From Pisolithus tinctorius (Eukaryota > Basidiomycota > Agaricomycetes > Boletales > Pisolithaceae), in assembly GCA_024663395.1 (NCBI GenBank), contig JANFAH010000001.1, positions 2,914,001 through 2,978,000 on the forward strand: a DNA stretch of 64,000 nucleotides, written 5' to 3'. Under the pieces are notes generated by a model that saw only the letters and a program-made list of their open reading frames with translations, had not been told where the DNA came from and did not search any database. Below, in pieces: positions 11,101 to 22,790 of this stretch. The number at the start of each line of letters is the position of its first letter. Within the stretch, counting starts at the first letter, position 1. A program made the position numbers and the translations under genes.

Positions 11101-14100
11101 CTCGAGAGACCCAAGAAGATCCTATGACATGTTTTAAGGTTCATACCATGAGCCTCACGGAGCAAGACAAACATGACTTGCAGCTGGACCCATCCATCAT
11201 TCCTTCTCCCCGTTTTCGCTTCGAGTATAAATTTAGGTTAGCCCAAGGCTATTCCGTTTTGTACGTATCCTTCTGTCTCTTCAAAGTGCTGTAAGATTTA
11301 CCCATTTCTAGGCGTGCGCAGTTACTCGAGGGAGAGAAGGTACTGCTTATCGTCTCGGACCGTGTTGGCAATGTGACGGTTTATCTTGATCACCTAACCG
11401 TCATCGATGCAGCGATCGGGCGAGGGCGCAGAAAAAGTTTGAATCGCGAGAAGATCGGACAAGATTTCGCGCTAGCATTCGATGAGTCCAAGCGAATGCT
11501 GAGCGTCGTCTCTTCCGACAAGGTTCGTAGTCTGTCGACTTCAGGTTTGACAGTATGTCTCATGCGCGATTGTTGACCCTAGCTATTACTCCACATCTTC
11601 GTGTACGACGACGCACGAGGCTTCCAAGCCCTCGGAAGTTCTATCAACTTGATCGCGTGGTACAACGAAGGGACATCCATTCGTCACGCATGCTTTGTCA
11701 GTGGCAGTGAAGAGCTCCTGTTAGTAGACTCTCTTGCCCAGGCTAGGATATACTCTCTAGTTACGATGCAGTTTCGGTCAGTCGAATATGGCTCTCTGCG
11801 AACCAACGCTTAATTGATCTGTATAGACCCGCGACTCTCAACCTCTACCACGTCCCGTCGAATGTATACTCTGTACCCGATGGATCGTGTCTACTAATTT
11901 CCTATGACCATGGAGCTGGCCATGCGCTAGCTGCGTACCATTGGACTTCCTTTGGCTCGACGGAGGGCATTGAGCTTAACATCCCCGACCTTCCGATTGG
12001 CAAACCGTTCGTGGTCACATCACTAATCTCCAGGACAGCTGTTCATCTTTTGTGGCTTGACTTTTCCACTCATCGATGCCAATCCTATGCTTTGAACATC
12101 ACCTGTCGCATTACCGAGTTCATGTTCCGAGAGAAGGTTGGTCGCAGCTGGTCTAAACGAGCGGAAAAAATAACAGCACACAATTGCCTGGTGGATTGTC
12201 ATTCGGAAGTCTGGATTCGTTTCCCAGTCCTTGCTGCGGTGCAACGGGAGACTATCGTCCGCCAGTCTTAGGAGTCAGAGAACTCTGGTCTTTGTCACTG
12301 ACCGTGATTTCCAAATGTTTGTACAGCATTTCTCCGACATGATCTACAGTTTCGAGCACACCAGTAAGAAGCCTACTGGCGATGTCCTCAAATCTATTAA
12401 GGTGTCAGCTGTGGCGTTTTCTGTTTTTGCGCAAGAGTTGTGCGGCACCACGCAATGGAACGTTTCACAATATAGGGCAGGCGAATGGATTGTCGATTTC
12501 CTGTGTTTGATCCCAATTCACATTGCGTAAACGAAAGAAAATCGTTTTATCCCGCTCAAAGATGGTGTATATTCCACAGAGCTGGAAAGGTCACTTTTGG
12601 GAGCCGAAGTGAACCGCATCGTAGACAGTATCTCCTTCGGGTGGTACGAGTCGCTCTTTCAGTCCTACATGGCGACCAAGGTAATTCTTATTCGATGACG
12701 CTGGGTCCTGCTTACAACTTGTCAGCCTGTTCGAGTGGTGTCGTCCATGGGAGAACAATCTGTTGGGAAGAGCTATACTCTCAATCATCTCGTGGATACC
12801 TCTTTTGCGGGATCGGCGATGCGTACGACTGAGGGAGTCTGGATGTCTGTCACGCCAACCGAGAAGGAGCTCATCGTAGCCCTAGATTTCGAGGGTTTGT
12901 CAACTGGCGTTCATTCGTTGAACCTTCTCAGTACCCATCTCTTTTCAGGTGTTCACAGTATCGAACGGTCCGCCCAAGAAGATATGCTGCTCGTACTTTT
13001 TAACACTGCAATCTCGAATTTGGTGAGCCTGTGCCCGCAGCAAAAGGAAAAAAAAAAAAAAAAACGAAAACGACATGTCTCTAGGTCCTTTTCCGCAATA
13101 ACTTTGCATTCAGTCGTGATATCGCAGGGCTGTTCCAGTCCTTCCAGTCTAGTGCTACTGTTCTAGACCCCGCAGCAAACCCGTCACTATTCCAATCGAC
13201 TTTGGTCATCATTATCAAGGTACAGCACGCTGAGGACGCCTGGATATCAATACCTGATGATCAGTTTTAGGATGTCGTTGAGCCAGACAGGACGGAAATA
13301 GCGAGAGAGTTAGTTCACTTCAAAGTTATTGAATTCCCCAGACTAACAAGTTGTCGGATTCACCCTCAAGTTCCAACGAATTGTACAAGACGAGCAAGAA
13401 GCGAACTTTATCACTCGACTTCATGCAGGAAAACTGGCGATCATTCCCTGGTGCACATTACAAACGGACTTCTGGGGGACGCAGTCTTATTCCTCACAGG
13501 CTTGTCATAGAATCTAAGGAATTCTACAAACTATTCCCAATGCTAAAGAGGCGTTTGGACCAACAAGTCGTAACGCATCATGCTGCAGGCGAATTCCTTC
13601 ACGAGGTGAAAACGTTGATGGCGAAGCTCAAGGTTCGTATAAGTACTTGTAGTATGTCTACTTTTAATCAATACTGCATCAGGCCAATGATTGGGGGGCA
13701 ATGTCGCGTGCGTTCTTGTATGTACTGGTGACTTAGCACCACTCACTTTCTTCCAGAGACGATGGCATCTCATCGAGCACAACTCTTGTCGTCGCTGTTG
13801 CCGAATGCATTGGCTTTTGGCTTCCAGGAGGTCCCCGAACGAGAGCCGTTGAAGGTAGCCCCTATTTACCTCTGTCCTGCACAATCTAATTGTCCATAGA
13901 ACCTTGACACCGACATGCCTGTGGAGCCGCCCGATACTGAATCACATTTATTCCTCGCAGTTGGAATGGCCCCGCAGTCAGAGCTTCGTGAGCAAGCGTT
14001 GGCAATCCTTCAGAGTTCCTGGGAGCGTTATCGCGACCGTCAACACATTCCTGATTCAGAGTGGGTGGAGGCCCTGTCCCAATACCTCGAGGGCGTGGTT

Positions 14101-17100
14101 AATTTACGAACCGATCATGTGAAAGAGTGGCTTTCCCAGAATTTGTCGCGTTTCCATACAGGACACGCAAGCATCGAGGAACTTCGACGGAATTTTGAAG
14201 GCGCCGCCGTCGATCTGAAGAGTAATGTGCAGCTTTGCAAGTTGCAGTGCGCAAGCTGTCAACTGTTGTGCATCCAGAGTCGCTTCCACGACGGCCCTCA
14301 TGCCTGTCAAACTGATCACCTGTGCATTTACGAATGCCATTTTTGTCGAGAGACTAGTGGCGAGCTCCGAGAGTGTAGCATGGCTGCTGGACATGCAGGG
14401 AAACATATGTAAGCATTTATTTTTACCTAGTTGTCACAGTGGCGCATATTCAGTACTACACAGATGTGTTGTGAATGCTCACCTATGTGGCAAACCCTGC
14501 AAGTTCAATGGCAGGTTCGGATGTCTTCACGAGTGTATTAAAGTAAGGTTGCTCTCCTCATGCCACTGTGACTTGCAACTCAGATATCGTAGGTTACCGG
14601 TCACCATGACGAACATCTGTGTGCCACCTCAGTGCACGCTTGCGGAAAGGTGAATCCGTCGCTTTGGTCGTATGTATATATGCTGATTTAGCATGTCACA
14701 GCCATGTAGCTTATCTGGCCTTAAACTTGATGACGGATCAGATTATTCGTGCCCCGGTTTATGCCGAATCCCGAGGTAAGTCAACTCAGGGTACTTGAAT
14801 CCTGGAAGCTGATAGACCAATAGTGATGTTAATCATTCCCGTCATGAATGCGAAGCTTGCCTCTGCTCGCTCACCTGTCAACTATGCAAACGGCTATGTT
14901 CTGATCAGGATCACATGCATGGTTTAAAAGATGAGGCAGTTCACCTTTGTGGGTGGGTTGACTCCTACATTTTACAACGATTAGCACAAGTTGACACAAC
15001 CTATCGTTGAACAGACAAGAGCATCTCTGCACAGCTATGTGTTTCGCGCAGGGCATATGTGAGATCGAAACGGCACCGCATTCGATCGAAGCAACCTTCA
15101 CGGGCAGGCACGAAACCTTCCAATATACGAAGGTAGGCAACTCCACACGTGGAGCCGAAGCTTTGCTAACTCACCGACGACCTACTTATGCAGTATTCGC
15201 AAGGTCAGTTACGTAGTCGTACTGAAATACATTCAACTTACGTGGTGCAGTGGCAAAACGACTGAAGTGTATCAAGCCAATCCCCCCCGGTGCAACGAAA
15301 CACGATGGTTCTCATAATCATAGTCTCGATCAGAAGGTCATTCACTTTTGCGAGGCCAGGTCAGTCGTGTGATGGTCGTTCTACGGATTCTGGCTCCGAT
15401 TAATCCTGCTCAATTCGGCAGGTGCGAAAATTGCGGGTATTTCTGTACGTTACCACTGGGTATGATCAGTTTACACTTCCTTCCCTTGCCACTTCCTGAT
15501 AGGCGGTGTACAGGCCACCCTCAGCAAGAGCACGAAACACGCCATGGCTCCATGTCTCGTACACAATGGACCATAGATGGGGCTGACGATGCTGAAGTTC
15601 TGGAAATTGAAGGGAGAAGGTTCTCTACCAACGACGAGGGTGCTCCAATGATGTGCAATCTTGTGTGCCAGGCAATGGGTCGTCACGTGCATATTGACTA
15701 TTGTCGCACTGGGGAAGCAGCCTGCGTTGGCAATGACGAGATTCAGCACATCACAAAACACCTGCTACCTCACCCTGACAGGCCTAAGGACTACGTTACC
15801 CACAACTTGCATTGGAGAAGAAGTGGTAAGTACGCGCACCGGAAACGCGTTACAAGTGTTGGTGTAATACTTCCAAGGTTTCAAGGATCCGTATTCGAAA
15901 GAAGAACAAGCAGTATTTGCGAAATGGTAGGTTGCTCAGGTAGCCGAGCGGCGTCGAATGCTAACTTTCTGCAGCGATGCTATGTGCAGTGGTAAGCGGT
16001 ATGGATGTGGACCTTGGGATCCCTCTCTTGACCAGGAAACAGGCCTAGAACACGCTGGCGACGCTGGGAATCTTGCTCAACCTTCCTATTGTACATTGCC
16101 GATGTTCCATCCACCAGCAGATCTGAATGCTGGTACCCCAGCTGTGGGATACGTATCCAATGACGGTCATCATTTTGCTTGTCGTAATCCTGTCGTGATG
16201 CAGCAAGCATTCCATGTGTAGGTATCTACGTAGTTCTTGCATGACCCGAACTGACTGGCTCGCAAGGATATTTGTTGCAGACCGGTGGGAATGGTACTCA
16301 TGCCTTGGCTTCACCTTCACGCTGACTCCCATTTCAGGTCTAGTTCTATGTTGTATAATGATCGACGACCGTTGCAAAACACTCCTGCCTCGGCCAGAAT
16401 TTGTGCTCGTTCGGATAACAGATTTGGCGCAGTCCTCTCCTCACTGTTTAGTTTCTGGTCAGCCCGTGCAGCCGCTGTCGGATCAGGCGACAGTGCAGCC
16501 CGCAGAGACGCCTATAGTATTATCCTGTTCAATCATGGCGCCCTGACTGTCATCGAAAATGATTTGACAAGCAATCCAGACCAACTGCTTGATATCCTCT
16601 TGTCTCATCAGGCGGGTATTGGGACCAACTTCACAGAGGCGGTTATTGCTGCTCAAGATGTCATGGAGCGAAATTGGAGCACGGAGAGGTAAAGGAACAG
16701 TCTTCGGCCCGACTCCAATTAATCTACGAATGTGTTGCTTCTCAGGTCTCCTGTCATCATCTTTCTTTCGGATGGAGAGAGCTGGATTGCAGACCAAACT
16801 ATGCAAGATTTGTGTCGGTCATCCGTTCACCTTGGGTGCGAGCCTAAGTCTTCGAAGTTCTTTCATCTCTTCATTTCTGATATCACCTCGCAGAAAGGCC
16901 GTGTCTTTCCATGCGGTATCATTTGGTCCAGATACGTCTTCGGAATACCTACGCAGAATGGCAGAAATAGCGATAGACGCTCAGAATAACGCTCCGAGAG
17001 ACCCATTCGCACCGGCCGCTGCTACAGTCATGTCGTCATACAACCAAGCTCTGGACTCGGTATATGGTTTCACGATTGCCAGTGTCCTTCGCTGACAAAT

Positions 17101-17180
17101 CCTATTAGGTTCAACTTGCGGAGACCTTCCTTGGAATTGCGGAGTCGCTGAGGAAACCCAGAGGGGCATTAATGCATTAA
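8199..17180 (+). CDS. Giant GTPase, Cys-rich and vWA domain protein, probably frameshifted
   Basis: About 9 kb with some 25-30 short introns; ATG at 8199 (MDDSFMDASHDSDSEEV), stop at 17178-17180. Order: an acidic unrecognised N-terminal third with a charged helix near 10,860-10,940; a GTPase of GBP/VLIG type with P-loop GEQSVGKS (about 12,750) and G3 motif LDFEG; a Cys/His-rich region (14,220-15,800) with repeated pairs such as HLCGKPCKFNGRFGCLHEC and CGQEHLCTAMC; and a C-terminal vWA domain with a complete MIDAS (IFVADRSSSM split by an intron at about 16,288, GTNFTEA, FLSDGES). I know this architecture from Agaricomycete genomes as an uncharacterised family. The frame is not recovered by a canonical intron near 9,213 and 12,268, and junctions near 9,520 and 13,310-13,360 are unclear. 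One intron (about 9,257-9,307) would be GC-AG. Function unknown; large dynamin-like GTPases elsewhere act in immunity or membrane remodelling. Confidence 0.8.
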
Positions 17181-17507
17181 GTTATCTCGCGGCCCCTCCG
17201 CGACGAGGTCTCTGTTCTACGAGTTGTACTTTATGACTTTATGGAGGGAAAGAATTATGGTTGAATATAATAAAGGTATCCGCACGGAACCTGATCAAAG
17301 AGTACGTAATGAAGAGAAAACACGTCGAGGATAAAGGATTTGTAAACAAGGTAATTCTGGAATCCAGACTAATCGCCGTAGATTGATGCGCAGTGTGGAC
17401 CATGGGACTACTGACTCATCATCAATCGGATCCAAGTACCCGAGGGGAGGTTTATGAGCTAGCGCAATTATGCACCCCATTAGAGCTGCTGCCTTCCTCC
17501 GCCTTCG

Positions 17508-18259
17508 ATGATGTCGTTCACCGTCATAGGAACCCCATTCAGTACGTTTACACGGACGATCACTCTTGGTCTGCATTACAAGGGTCTACCCTTTAACCAA
17601 ATATCTGTTCTTCCTCATTCTGAGACTGCGGACGAATATCACCCATTCGGATACCTGCCCACGCTTGCCATCGAAACCGAAACTGGAGGGAAAGAAGGCA
17701 CGCTTAAGCTACGAGAAAGTCTCGCCATCGTGAGATATTTCGACAGAGTAGCACCACAACCGACCCTCTGTATATCTGCTGGTGATGGTCGTGCTCTCAT
17801 CGAGGAACAGATGTGGGAGTTCGTGAGTATGGTAGCATCATATGGTAAACTATTTCCACGGATTCTAGTTCCGTGTCAGACGATGAACGGTGCCTGACGC
17901 TTCTCTACTCAGGATTTCCTGCCATAGAGTTCGGTGTTGTCAAACCGCGCATGGCTCTCACTAATGAGGGCAAGGCGACAGACGCAGAAATCCGGGAAAG
18001 TATTAACACCGGTGTCAGCCGATCGCGCCGATTCTTGACTATCATCGAGGAAGCGATGTCTCCTGAGGGTTACGCATTCGGGGAAAAGTTGAGCTGGGCA
18101 GACTTCTTCCTTTACCCTCTTCTTGCAGACCTCCGGGCAATTCCGGAGGGTGAGCTGCTCAGCGAGCGCATGCTTGCCTGGATGGAGTTGATGGACAAGT
18201 TAGAGGCGGTGAAGGCGACAACCCCGGGTACTCTGTCTGCCGGTGCAAGGCCATCTTAG
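17508..18259 (+). CDS. Glutathione S-transferase family protein
   Basis: Two exons joined inside VASY-GFPAIEFG (intron about 17,845-17,912), giving roughly 230 residues, normal for a cytosolic GST. The N-terminal half is a thioredoxin fold (TVIGTPFSTFTRTITLGLHY, then GYLPTLAIE). Its LRESLAIVRYFD contains the conserved ES pair that binds the glutathione gamma-glutamyl group. The C-terminal helical domain carries GYAFGEKLSWADFFLYPLL, with the conserved N-capping Asp. It conjugates or reduces substrates with glutathione in detoxification. The start is ATG ATG at 17508/17511; either is possible. Co-directional with the giant gene, 327 bp downstream. The Gypsy block begins 268 bp after its stop. 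Confidence 0.88.
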
Positions 18260-18523
18260 ACATCAGAGCAAAATTGATAAGTAGTTTGTACATTGGAAGC
18301 TCGTTTCGCATATCCCAGAAAATTGACGCGAGAGACAGCGAGCCTGTGTGGGGGACAAATTTTCGAGATCAACCTCGCGAGTATTGATCCATCTACTAAG
18401 GGTGGTCGCGTGGATAAAATACCATGGAGCATGTCTGAAAAGTCCCAGCAACAAAAGCCAAGCGATCAATCATTCAGTGATGCCGAAATAACTGAACTGA
18501 CCGTTACAGTCTGACACTAAAAG

Positions 18524-18527
18524 CCGG
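18524..18527. repeat. Left target-site duplication (CCGG) of element 1
   Basis: CCGG immediately precedes the left LTR (TGGAGCAG...) and the same four bases follow the right LTR at 55,124-55,127. This shows that both LTRs bound one insertion. Confidence 0.75.
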
Positions 18528-18686
18528 TGGAGCAGTGGGAGAGAGCTTCCCCAGCGATGAGATGAGGTCGTTGTGAGCTGTGGGATTCTGTGTCTACTAA
18601 ACATGTCCACGTCCGTGTCTACCTCCGTCTGACTAAGCCGATGTGGCTGTGTCCTCGTCCCCTGTCCCCCTGGCCCCCCTACTCCA
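18528..18686 (-). repeat. 3' LTR of element 1
   Basis: 159 bp, reading TGGAGTAGGGG...CTGCTCCA on the minus strand and matching 54965-55123 apart from four CpG-type differences. Confidence 0.9.
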
Positions 18687-18704
18687 TGTGCCCCCTTCAA
18701 AGAT

Positions 18705-18722
18705 GACGACGTCCTCGTCGTC
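18705..18722 (-). other. Hairpin upstream of element 1 3' LTR
   Basis: On the minus strand: stem GACGAC, loop GAGGAC, stem GTCGTC, then 18 nt (ATCTTTGAAGGGGGCACA, including a purine tract) before the LTR. It matches the position and loop type of the hairpins in elements 2 and 3. It also encodes an acidic peptide, so chance is possible. Confidence 0.5.
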
Positions 18723-19200
18723 TACTAATGTCTCCTCCTCTATGCTGGGTTGCGGTTCATCCTCGATGTCCGGCTGTTCCTCCCCCTCGACACCAGCCCG
18801 TGTCTCCTCGCTGCCGGGCTGCACCTCCGTCATTCCATTCTGCGCCTTCATGTCCCATGCCCTGTCTCTTCCTCCATCCTCTTCTTCGGTTTCCTTTCCC
18901 ATCTGTTCTTTGCTCCCTTCGTTTTCCATTTCCATTTCCTTCATTCGTTTCACGAACTCTTGCTGTTCTGAGTGTAGCTGTGTTCCTTCCCTTACTGTGA
19001 ATGTGCATAACCTTCTGGTGCTGTACTCTCCTGCTATGGCTTTGCCGTCCAAGTTCTCCAATCTATATGAGTTCTTTAGTTTCTCTGAGATTCTGTAGGG
19101 GCGTGACCACTTAGGTAACAGTTTCCGTTCTGTTTTGAACGTGTAGTCCAGGTCGCTTTGGTATATTTGTATGAGCTGTCCCTTCGCGAATACGACCTCT

Positions 19201-19270
19201 ACGCCTTGTCTTCTTAATACTCAATGGTCGAACATTTGTTTTCTTCTCATTGTGTGTTTGACCGCTTCCT
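19201..19270. repeat. Left copy of 70-bp direct duplication flanking element 3
   Basis: Starts ACGCCTTGTC and ends GACCGCTTCCT. The second copy is at 40583-40652. It lies inside the element 1 pol (EEAVKHAMRRKQTFDR region). The copies differ at four sites, all CpG against TpG/CpA. Confidence 0.85.
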
Positions 19271-19273
19271 TGG

Positions 19274-19927
19274 TGTGAGGAATCCACATTCCCTGGACGC
19301 GTAAGCCCCTATCATTAACCATTCCATGACTACTGTTATGTCCGCTCCCCTCTCGCGTCCACTGTTGTTCACGCACTACCTTCCCACACCCTCGCTCCCT
19401 CTCACGCAATGCTATACCCACGGCCGCTGTGCACTGGTTGTTGTTTTTCCTTGGACTCTTTCTCTTATCACGGTCTCTATTCCTTTAGTGCTTGTAGTAT
19501 ACCCTCGGCCTCTGTTCGGCCTGTCTTATTTGCATGTGCTGTCGTGTGGCTTTCCTTTACTGTACCTTGTCTTACTTAGGTTCCGGGTTTGCCCGGACTA
19601 TAAAGCCCTGTACTTAGGTACAGAATGATACCTTTTGGCACTCAGAAGGTCACCACGAGTTTCTTTTCCACTTTGTCTACACCGCACATCTCGCATTCTG
19701 CCGCACACGAACTACGTATACTGCTCACACCGCTTGCATCGCCAGTACTACTCCGCAGACCACGCCGCACACGTCACGAAACACTACCGCTACAAAGCGC
19801 TGGGTCTCTCCTTCTAGTCCCGACAGTCCAGAATCCCTTGGGACGAACAATTTGTTCCCTTCATTTTTTATTGTTGTTATCTAAGCCATCTAGCTCGTGT
19901 TATACAGCTACTTGGACTTTTCCTACA
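19274..19927 (+). repeat. 5' LTR of element 3
   Basis: 654 bp, partner of 39929-40582. It contains GGACTATAAAGCCCTGTAC at about 19,597, a TATA-like core promoter that probably starts element transcription. Confidence 0.88.
19595..19620 (+). promoter_or_regulatory. TATA-like promoter in element 3 LTR
   Basis: GGACTATAAAGCCCTG lies about 330 bp before the LTR end and is kept in the right LTR (about 40,251). This position suits a U3 promoter. Inferred from motif and location. Confidence 0.5.
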
Positions 19928-19929
19928 AC

Positions 19930-19946
19930 TGGAGCCCACCGCGAGG
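19930..19946 (+). other. Primer-binding site of element 3
   Basis: TGGAGCCCACCGCGAGG begins two bases after the LTR. It starts with TGG as expected for pairing with a tRNA CCA end. The same 17 bases occur in element 2. I cannot name the tRNA. Confidence 0.65.
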
Positions 19947-22790
19947 GATTCTGCTGTCGCTTCCAGAAGGTCGCTCAGGCACACCGCCGAACGCACCGAA
20001 CTAGAAAATTTACGCCTGCACTTTTGCAATCTCAACCTGTCAGAAGACTCCGACATTTTCTGCCCTGTTTCACCCGTAACACCGGATCACGCGCAATTAC
20101 CTGCTGACATTCTGTGGGTACTACCCGCGATCACTCCTCCTGATATCTCGGCAGATCAGATATCCGTCACGTCGGATCACCTAGATCTCACTGCCCCTGA
20201 TTTTCCCGGTGGCTTTATCCACTTGACTCCCCAAAGGCCCAAAACCCCGCCATCACCTTTAACACCCGTCACGTCATCTGATTCATCATCACTGACGCCC
20301 TCTTTTTCCCGTCTCTTTGACGCCTCCGAATCTATACCCAGACTCCCAGCTCCATCCGCCACACTGCCGCAACCACTCACTCGGTCGCAGACCACCCATC
20401 AGCCAATTAGTAACCCGCCAACGCTTCCGCCAGCTCGCTCGCGCACTATACCAACCGCTTCGCACCCGCAATCAATACCCGTTCCACCCATCACCAATCC
20501 GGCACCGCCACCACAGGTTAACCCACCAATGGCTAATCCTCAGTTTCAGATGCCGCTCCGCGGTACACAAAACTCACCTAAATTTAGCGGAGATTCTCCC
20601 ACACAGCTTCTGTGCTACCTCGAAGACATTGACTTCCTCGGTACTCTCGCTGCTCTTGATGACCATGGCAAGATAAAAGCCGCAATCCGCTATGCTGACC
20701 TCAAAGAAGCCAAGGTCTGGCAAACACTTCTGGAAGCCGCTCCCACAGCCAATGACTGGGATGCCTTCATAGTCGCTGTTAAGGGTTTGTACCCTGGCTG
20801 CGAGGGTGACGACCGCTATTGCCGCACAGATCTGCAGTATCTCGTCGAAGAATATCAGTCAAAGCCTATGCGGAACCAGGATGACCTCGGAGAATACCAG
20901 CAGAAATTTGCTAAGATTTCTGCCCTCCTCATTAAAACTAAAAAGCTTGCAGAGATGGAACGGGATTCCATGTTCCTGAATGGCTTCCCAAAGGCCATTG
21001 CAGACTGAATTCGTCATCGACTCTCCATAGTCTGCACCGATCTCCACCCTGATGATCCATACCTGCTCGCAGAAGTCGTCAAAGCCACCAAGTTCCTTCT
21101 GACAGGATCCGCTCTTCGTAGCACGGTACCGACAATGGGTACTGCGGCCTTGCCAGCTGCACCTCCCTCGTCGGCTTACATGCCGCAAGTGCCACCTTCT
21201 GGTACTGTCGTTAAACAGGAATACAACTTCCAAATGCAGCCTCCGCCGCAGCAACGCAGACCCAGCTGTGGTTTCTGCGCAGACCCCAACCACTGGACGA
21301 GGATGTGCGCACTCGTTGAAGTTTATATCCACGCTGGTAAGATCATGAGAGGTACAGACAACCGTCTCTATCTGGCGGACGGGAGCCGAATCCCACGTTT
21401 CCCTGAATGTAACTCACTGAGAGAGGCTGTTGACCGCGTCATGGCTGACAGAGACCAGGCCAGCGTGCGCGCTGCGACTCCTGCTGCTCCGCGCAACGCA
21501 GCTGCGCAAGGCACCGCTAACCTCTTCTGCGTTGCTCATCCCGAAATTGATGTGCAGTTGGAAATCCAGCCTTCTGCCTTCTTAAACACCGTCCAAGACG
21601 CCGATGAACCTGTCGCAGACTTAGCCGACCCTGACTTCCAAGCATATGTCGCTCAAGCTTGGGCTACCTACCAAGCGGATAAAGGTAACAAGGGAGCAGT
21701 CATTCCCCACGGAAAGAAAGCCCGCTTCGACGGAGTTGAAATCACAGCTCGACCCGCAGCACGTCCTGCCAACCCTCCACGAGTCGACCCGTGTGCAGCC
21801 ACTGTTGAAGAGGAAATCATTTCCCCTGGAGTTCAAAGTTCGCGTGCCGCTCGCCAGGCATCCGAGCCCTCCACACCTGCACCAACATCTACCGCTACGA
21901 AACCATATGTTCCTCCGACTAATCCAGCTCCAACGCCCGCACGCAAGGACCCCGTTCCCGCAGCAATTGTTCCATCACAGACACCGTACCCAGCAGCTCG
22001 CAATCAAAACCAGTATTGTTACTCGTTCCCTCTCGAAGACGAAGCTGCGCCCAAGCGTATCGTGGAGTGGGTACTCGCAACCAGTGTTGCCATGCCAGTC
22101 AAAGAATTATTTGCAGTTGCCCCAGAGTTTCGCAAACAGTTCAGAGACATCACCATGGCGAAACGCGTCACCACAAACGAGATTGAGGTAGTTCATAGTG
22201 ATGATGAAGAAGGAGTACAAGTGAATGAACTGACCGGCCGCGATCCTCAAAGAACTGCACGCGAGTACGGAGACCGCATTATCCGCGGTGATGACAGCTC
22301 CATCGTAGCTCACCACACTCTGCTGCTCTGCTGCATCGAAGCCAAGGTCCCTGGGACCGATGTCACCATCAACTGCGTACTAGATTCCGGTTCGGAAATT
22401 GTCACCATGCCCAGGTGCATTTGGGAAAAGATCGGGCTTCCATTGTGCTGTGATCATCTCATGACTATGACGTCTGCTAACATGTCTAAAGACACTACTG
22501 TAGGCGTACTAGAGAACCTGAAACTCGACTTCGGCGCTGGGCCAGTCATGCTACAGGTTCAAGTAATTGAACATGCCAACTTCGACATGCTCCTTGGATG
22601 TCCGTTCATTTGCCTTATGAGTGCGGTAACAAACGATTATCCCGACGGCGGACAGCGGATCACTCTCCGAGACCCGAACGACGGCCGCAAGTACACTTTG
22701 CCCACGCGCCCGTGGTGCGAGGGCTGTCCGCACTGCAAGTGCGGCAAGCACTGCCATAGCCACCAAAGTATAGTGGAATGGGGTTTTTGA
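19947..22790 (+). pseudogene. Element 3 gag-protease, one in-frame stop
   Basis: One reading frame runs from just after the primer-binding site to the TGA at 22788. The first in-frame ATG is only at 20529, so the original start is unclear. The Pro/Ser-rich N-terminus is followed by a gag core (TQNSPKFSGDSPTQLL, then LEAAPTANDWDAFIVAVKGL), a zinc knuckle CGFCADPNHWTRMC, and an aspartic protease with VLDSGSEIVTMPR and ANFDMLLGCPF. An in-frame TGA at 21006 (FPKAIAD-stop-IRHRL) stands where Arg is expected, consistent with CGA to TGA. The frame ends at a -1 slippery site leading into pol. Confidence 0.85.
22781..22790 (+). promoter_or_regulatory. Probable -1 ribosomal frameshift site at gag-pol junction
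   Basis: The gag codons TGG GGT TTT TGA contain the heptamer G GGT TTT (22781-22787) in the correct phase, directly before the gag stop. A one-base slip back continues as GFLNIDDPPNGRGEP into the RT frame, which is -1 relative to gag. This fits the canonical X XXY YYZ rule. I have not established a downstream pseudoknot. Confidence 0.7.

Larger units (their letters stand above)
18633..19270 (-). pseudogene. Element 1 pol C-terminus (integrase tail)
   Basis: Minus-strand reading gives FAKGQLIQIYQSDLDYTF, LLPKWSRPYRISEKLKNSY and RLENLDGKAIAGEYSTRRL. This is the chromodomain-like or GPY-type C-terminal part of Gypsy integrases. After it comes a Glu/Asp-rich tail that runs into the 3' LTR and stops at 18633. 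A TGA (about 19,223) sits in FDH-stop-VLRRQG, where relatives carry Arg. The rest of the same pol continues at 40,583 and beyond, across element 3. Confidence 0.8.

Noticed and set aside
13440..13510. Frameshift in the giant gene between IIPW and VIESKEFY
   Set aside because: A normal GTGCAC...CACAG intron joins the parts in frame.
1179..18259. Secondary-metabolite cluster (O-methyltransferase plus GST, with the oxidase further right)
   Set aside because: There is no core synthase, and the neighbours are housekeeping genes (PSF1, ULA1).
18528..19270. A separate, truncated second copy of element 1
   Set aside because: The CCGG duplication and the matching 159-bp LTRs at 18,528 and 54,965 show that it is the 3' end of the same element, cut off by element 3.
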